A program made the translations under genes and the position numbers. Source: Gnetum montanum (lineage: Eukaryota > Streptophyta > Gnetopsida > Gnetales > Gnetaceae). From it: a DNA stretch of 22,553 nucleotides. Shown here in pieces: positions 19,150 through 22,553 of this stretch (position 1 is its first letter; every line of letters begins with the position of its first letter). The DNA lies in NCBI GenBank assembly GCA_015680685.1, contig MNCI01004118.1, positions 33,954 to 56,506 on the forward strand. The letters are read 5' to 3'. The notes beneath the pieces were generated by a model that was not told the origin of the DNA, ran no database searches, and saw nothing but the letters and a program-made list of their open reading frames with translations.

Positions 19150-19975
19150 AAGTCTGGAAAATCATTAATACACCTATAGTGGAGTTCTATGCCATAAAAA
19201 TGTGGCATGGCTAGATCCTAGAAAACACACATGCAAATAAAGATAAAGCACTTTCTAACCCATTCAATTCTCTAAATTAAACCCTCACTAGAGTAAAGTA
19301 AAGACACTCATCAAGCCTCACTAATGTAGAGCATGAAAAGAAAAAGAAAGGGAGATAGTGGAAAGAAATAAAGAGAAAAGAATATAAAGTAAGAAAAAAA
19401 TCTTAAGGACATTACCAATACACCAATGATAGGGTGTTATGTCATAAAAGTGGAACACAGTTAGATCCCTAGAGTTGACCTCTTCCTTACCTAACTCATA
19501 TGCATAGTTCACACTTCTTATGTTACTCGACACTCAATACTTCCTCACTATATCAAGGAAGAGATAGTCATTTAGTCTCAATAATGCTAAATATATAGAG
19601 GAATGGAAACAAATGAGGAGAGGGAATAAGAGAAAGATCGTACAAGAAGAGTAGAAATGATAGTATGCGAAAGAAAAGCGCAAAAAACAAAGAGAGAAAA
19701 GAGGATACCACCCATACACCTATCATAAGGAGTGTGCTATGTCATAGAAGTGTGGCATGGCTAAATCCTTCCACATTGTATGGCCAAAAAGAATGCTATA
19801 TATATGAAGCAATGATAATTAAGTCACTAAAAGCACATAGAGTATAATAGGATAGATATCATAGGAAAGTATGAAGAAAATAGCTAGAGAAATAGTGAAA
19901 TATAAGATAGAGAGGAGACTAGTAAAAGAAAGTACAAACAAAATAGAGTTTAGAACAAACCTATTATCCTAATGT
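19150..19975. repeat. three degenerate ~250-300 bp repeats with purine-rich blocks
   Basis: A shared segment (ACACCTAT ... TATGTCATAAAAGTG ... GGCTAGATCC) occurs at about 19165, 19411 and 19708. Each is followed by a CTCACTA-type stretch and a long purine-rich block on the plus strand (for example 19331-19400 and 19590-19640). The minus-strand frames here simply reflect absence of stops opposite purine runs. It may be the untranslated or LTR region of the minus-strand element to the right, but no LTR pair was found. Confidence 0.55.
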
Positions 19976-20067
19976 AGTAAAGAAAAGCTATAGTAGAAAA
20001 GCATAGTGTTACTAGGAGAACTATTGTTCGATCTCGAACAGTCAACAAGTTTAGTGGTATAGCTTGG

Positions 20068-20564
20068 CTACATGTAGTAGCGCTTCAGAAAGCTCCTATT
20101 AACAAGATCTAGAAACTAATGTCCTTCCAAATTAGACAAGATGTAGGCACCATTCTACAAATAAAAAACCCTGCTAGTTGGAAGAAGAATTGTATCTTTG
20201 AAGTTTGAAAAATGGTGAAGTACCAAATCACCTTTATGGATCTCTCTAACTTAAATGTGTCTGGAGTGATGGTGTTGAGTATTTGATTAATACTCATGTA
20301 GATGATGGAGAGTATCTTGTTGATGTTATTTGAAAAGATTCAACTCAATGCATCACATACTATTGTTATCCTAATTCGAACACCAATCATGTAGCATAAG
20401 ACAAAGAGATCAGATATGGAACTCAACTAACAAGATCATCTCAAAACCATAGGATAAGAAGTAGAAAGTACAACCAATAGTTGTACAAAATGTGGTTCAA
20501 TAAACCCAAAGGGTATGAGATAGCTTTATGTGCTAGTTACATTGGATTTTATTGACCATGGTAT
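20068..20564 (-). pseudogene. integrase C-terminal region, broken
   Basis: A LWVY-TT-like motif, YGFEMILLVEFHI and the helical CIELNLFK stretch follow in the order seen in plant gypsy integrases. IHKGDLVLHHF (about 20205-20240) is the conserved GDLVL block of the C-terminal beta domain. The protein ends LVNRSFLKRYYM and a TAG at 20068-20070, matching the usual LKKYY-type end of pol. That makes 20068 the natural end of this pol gene. Confidence 0.75.
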
Positions 20565-20964
20565 GAAGAAAGAATATGAGAGTTTTATTAGTAGACTTAA
20601 CCTATTTGTTAGACTGAGGGTACTTAGATGATGAAAAGAAACAAGTAATGTGATACATGCAATAGAAATTTTCTACCTCCTTACTTTTGAACTAAGTTCT
20701 ATTGTTAGTCATAATTTGGAGAGGTGCGCTAAAGCGAGCTATGAAGTGATCAAGGATGAAGCAACAAATAATGTGAAATTTGATGGAACATAAAGAAATG
20801 ACTTTTATCCACTTAGTGAAGTACTCCATAGTAGTTAGAATAATTCATGTCTAGAAAATGGATGGTTAATGGCACCAATCAAATCTAAATCCCATTTCAG
20901 AATATGCTATGTGATCTGAGACATATTAAGCTCTTGAGAATGAACAAGAATGAGAAAACTATGC
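20565..20964 (-). pseudogene. integrase catalytic core, broken
   Basis: Integrase joins element DNA to the chromosome using a D-D-E triad. The first Asp is kept in KWDLDLIGAI (about 20868-20900). The second, normally in a D-N-G motif, reads N-N-R near 20695-20712 and is followed by a stop. The Glu, normally within Q-x-x-G-Q-x-E, reads Lys after another stop (about 20590-20630, ending STNKTL). Two of three catalytic residues are therefore lost. The intervening YFTKW-like block is visible after a frameshift. Confidence 0.8.
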
Positions 20965-21289
20965 CATTGATAAGTATCTACTAAAAACTCTTAAGTGAAC
21001 CTAATCAAGGACTATCTTAGACTCTACAAGGCTAAGAAAACATAGAAAAATACTTTTTGAAGCAACTCAATAAAGAATATTAGGATTTACTAATTGGAAG
21101 TATTAACTATGTTTGTGTAAAACATCCTTCTGAGTAGGCATATGATGACTAAGAGGTTTCCCAATTGTACAGTAGTAAAGAAGATCAACATATTATCAAT
21201 TATCATTTTTTGCATTGATTGCACTTATTAATATGTTAGAAGATTACCTAATAGATGTCAAGAAAACAAATTGAACAAGTCAATCTTGC
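20965..21289 (-). pseudogene. RNase H-integrase linker, decayed
   Basis: Only a GKPLSHHMPTQKDVL-like stretch (about 21120-21165) recalls the segment that precedes the integrase zinc-binding domain. A complete HHCC zinc motif was not found. It is assigned from its place between the two better-preserved domains. Confidence 0.45.
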
Positions 21290-21769
21290 ATAGTGGAAAG
21301 GTCATCATGAATGGTGAGACTTGTTGGTGCATGGGCTAGCATATTCTTAGAAAAAGGAATGTGGCTCAAAGTATGAGTAGAGGAGAAAATGATAAGATCC
21401 TCAATCATTTGAAGTTAAGAAAGTAGTTTGGAAGCCTTACAATCATGGTAATCATTAACTTGATTTATAATGAGATGTAAGTCACCATAAATAATAATGG
21501 TTTTGAATTAACTTTGTAAAGCTAGCAAGAGACCTTGTAAGAAAGCCTCATATTCAAGAAAATTATTAGTATAAGGAAAATCAATCTTGTAAGCACAATA
21601 GAGAACTTGTTTAGTAGAAAGGATAAGGACACAAACTACATTAGATCTAAAAGATGTGTATGCTTCATTAAAATAAAGGATGACATTTGAATCTTCTATA
21701 CCAAGATGTAAGCTATGAACAACATCAGTTATTCCAAAAGAAGAGATAAGATCAGCTATAGCTTAACCA
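21290..21769 (-). pseudogene. second RNase H-like domain, broken
   Basis: It starts with GXAIADLISSFG at about 21765, the usual junction after gypsy RNase H. The domain itself shows DFPYTNNFLEYEAFLQGLL (about 21515-21585), then IIIYGDLHLIINQVN (about 21455-21495), then HIPFSKNMLAHA (about 21325-21365). This is the EYEAL ... YGDS ... H-x-x-R-x-x-N-x-x-ADAL pattern of the extra archaeal-type RNase H of Tat elements. The Asp of YGD is kept, but the terminal A-D-A has become A-H-A. Stops occur at about 21505 and near 21400. Confidence 0.75.
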
Positions 21770-22255
21770 TTGATCAAGTGTTGAGATACGAATAAAAGAT
21801 CAAACTCTATCAAAAAAAGTCTTTCAATGAGCCAAGTGATGGTTGTTGGAAGGATTATTAGCCATAACTTTGAGAATGTTATCTTTGTAGATAAAAAGAA
21901 CCACATTATTTAGAAGATAATGTCTCTACTTTTTGAGGGCAAAGATAAGATTGAGGCAAGACTTTTTAATATCAGAATATCTAGTCTCACAATCTAAAAA
22001 GGGATGAGATATGTAGTATACAGAAAGATCAACTCCATCTTCTCATCATTGAGAAAGCATAGTGGAGATGGAATGATTAGACTTGAAAAAATAAAGATAA
22101 GGGGTTGATCGAATTGTGAAGAATGTAGAATTGAAAGAGTAGTTAAGACTTCTTTGATAGAATCAATGATATTTTAACACTCCTCATCCCAAATTAAAGA
22201 CATGGATTTATGAAGCAAATGAGTTAAAGGATGAAGGTGACTTGTAATGTTCGAA
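21770..22255 (-). pseudogene. RT C-terminus and gypsy-type RNase H, broken
   Basis: The RT connection is recognised by IWDEEC (WDEEC at 22177-22191), followed by a KEVLTT-like block. RNase H follows, with VYYISHPF, then CETRYSDIKKSCLNLIFALKK, a stop, then RHYLLNN (about 21904-22022). This last stretch is nearly undamaged and diagnostic. In active elements the residue pair in this region is E-K; here it is K-K. RNase H would remove template RNA during reverse transcription. The domain is inactive because of stops and frameshifts. Confidence 0.8.
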
Positions 22256-22553
22256 ATTGATGAGTGGCGAGGTACCCCTACACTCAACTATATGAAATGA
22301 GTGTAGCATGCACGATCCAATCGAACTCCACAGACAGACTAGTTGTGGCACCTAGACAGTTATCCTTAGGTCACAGTTCACTATGTTCCCACCTGGACTA
22401 GTATTATATTTGTCACGTATGGTTTAGTCCAGAGTGAGGTGTATGATGTGTTCCTAATTCTAACGCTACTCCTGAAGGCAGTGGAAAATAATATTAACTA
22501 AGCTAAGCTAGGAGGATAAGGGTAAGAGAATCTAATCTAGCCTAAGTGCGATG
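22256..22553. other. GC-richer sequence of unknown origin with hairpins
   Basis: RT homology stops abruptly and composition changes here. CTACACTCA (22278-22286) pairs perfectly with TGAGTGTAG (22298-22306) across an 11-nt loop. CTGGACTA (22393-22400) pairs with TAGTCCAG (22425-22432). No coding frame was recognised. It begins TGATGAG, so it could be the end of another LTR or DNA element inserted into the pol relic, but its other end lies outside the window. Confidence 0.4.
22278..22306. repeat. 9-bp stem hairpin
   Basis: A perfect 9-bp inverted repeat surrounds an 11-nt AT-rich loop. There is no downstream T-run and no nearby gene, so a terminator role is not supported. Confidence 0.7.

Larger units (their letters stand above)
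20068..22255 (-). pseudogene. Ty3/gypsy pol relic: RT end, two RNase H domains, integrase
   Basis: Read on the minus strand, known pol blocks follow in normal order with many stops and frameshifts. They are the end of RT, the gypsy RNase H, a second RNase H-like domain, integrase core and C-terminal tail, ending with a stop at 20068-20070. The order and the double RNase H point to a Tat-lineage element. The catalytic part of RT is missing because homology ends at about 22255. The relic is opposite in strand to the 4386-18600 element and outside its LTRs, so it belongs to a different insertion. Individual domains are listed separately. Confidence 0.85.

Noticed and set aside
19321-19719. Minus-strand frames of 61-70 codons rich in Phe, Leu and Ser
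   Set aside because: They arise opposite purine-rich repeat blocks and look like low-complexity translation, not membrane proteins.

Overview
The window looks like plant nuclear heterochromatin from a large, repeat-rich genome. It is AT-rich and CpG-poor, with no intact gene, no RNA gene and no bacterial-style gene organisation. Nearly everything recognisable is decayed LTR retrotransposon sequence of the Ty3/gypsy superfamily, most like the Tat/Ogre group. No species can be named from the sequence.

Layout: (1) Positions 1-1560 are a cluster of degenerate 60-90 bp repeats built on the hairpin arms CTTGTAGAG and CTCTACAA. (2) Positions 1565-4375 hold nothing recognisable apart from a TG microsatellite. 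(3) Positions 4386-18600 are one long (about 14.2 kb) plus-strand LTR element. Its LTRs (4386-5673 and 17339-18600) share a TATA box and a poly(A) signal at equivalent places. Between them lie a repeat-bearing leader, a broken gag (about 7027-9060), a broken protease (about 9860-10560), a 32-bp tandem array (10645-10898), a roughly 4 kb array with a ~192-bp period (11190-15140), and a broken segment from just upstream of reverse transcriptase (15637-16068) with a decayed duplicate of itself. The RT, RNase H and integrase cores are missing, so this copy could not have moved without help. (4) Positions 18601-20060 are more degenerate repeats. (5) Positions 20068-22255, minus strand, are a second Ty3/gypsy relic: the end of RT, two successive RNase H domains, integrase and its C-terminal tail, all with stops and lost catalytic residues. 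(6) Positions 22256-22553 are a GC-richer sequence of unknown origin that cuts off the RT homology.

The most unusual signal is inside the big array. An 11-nt half-site, close to CCAGYRTAGTC, occurs once inverted and twice direct in most repeat units, forming a strong dyad. The dyad keeps a 191-194 bp register over about 20 units, although the sequence between dyads switches between two unrelated-looking families. The same half-site recurs in the LTR U3 at 40-bp spacing and through the leader. Two units carry perfect 22-bp palindromes. Variation between copies looks like methyl-CpG decay of a CpG-containing ancestor. All alignments here were done by eye, so identities and boundaries are approximate.
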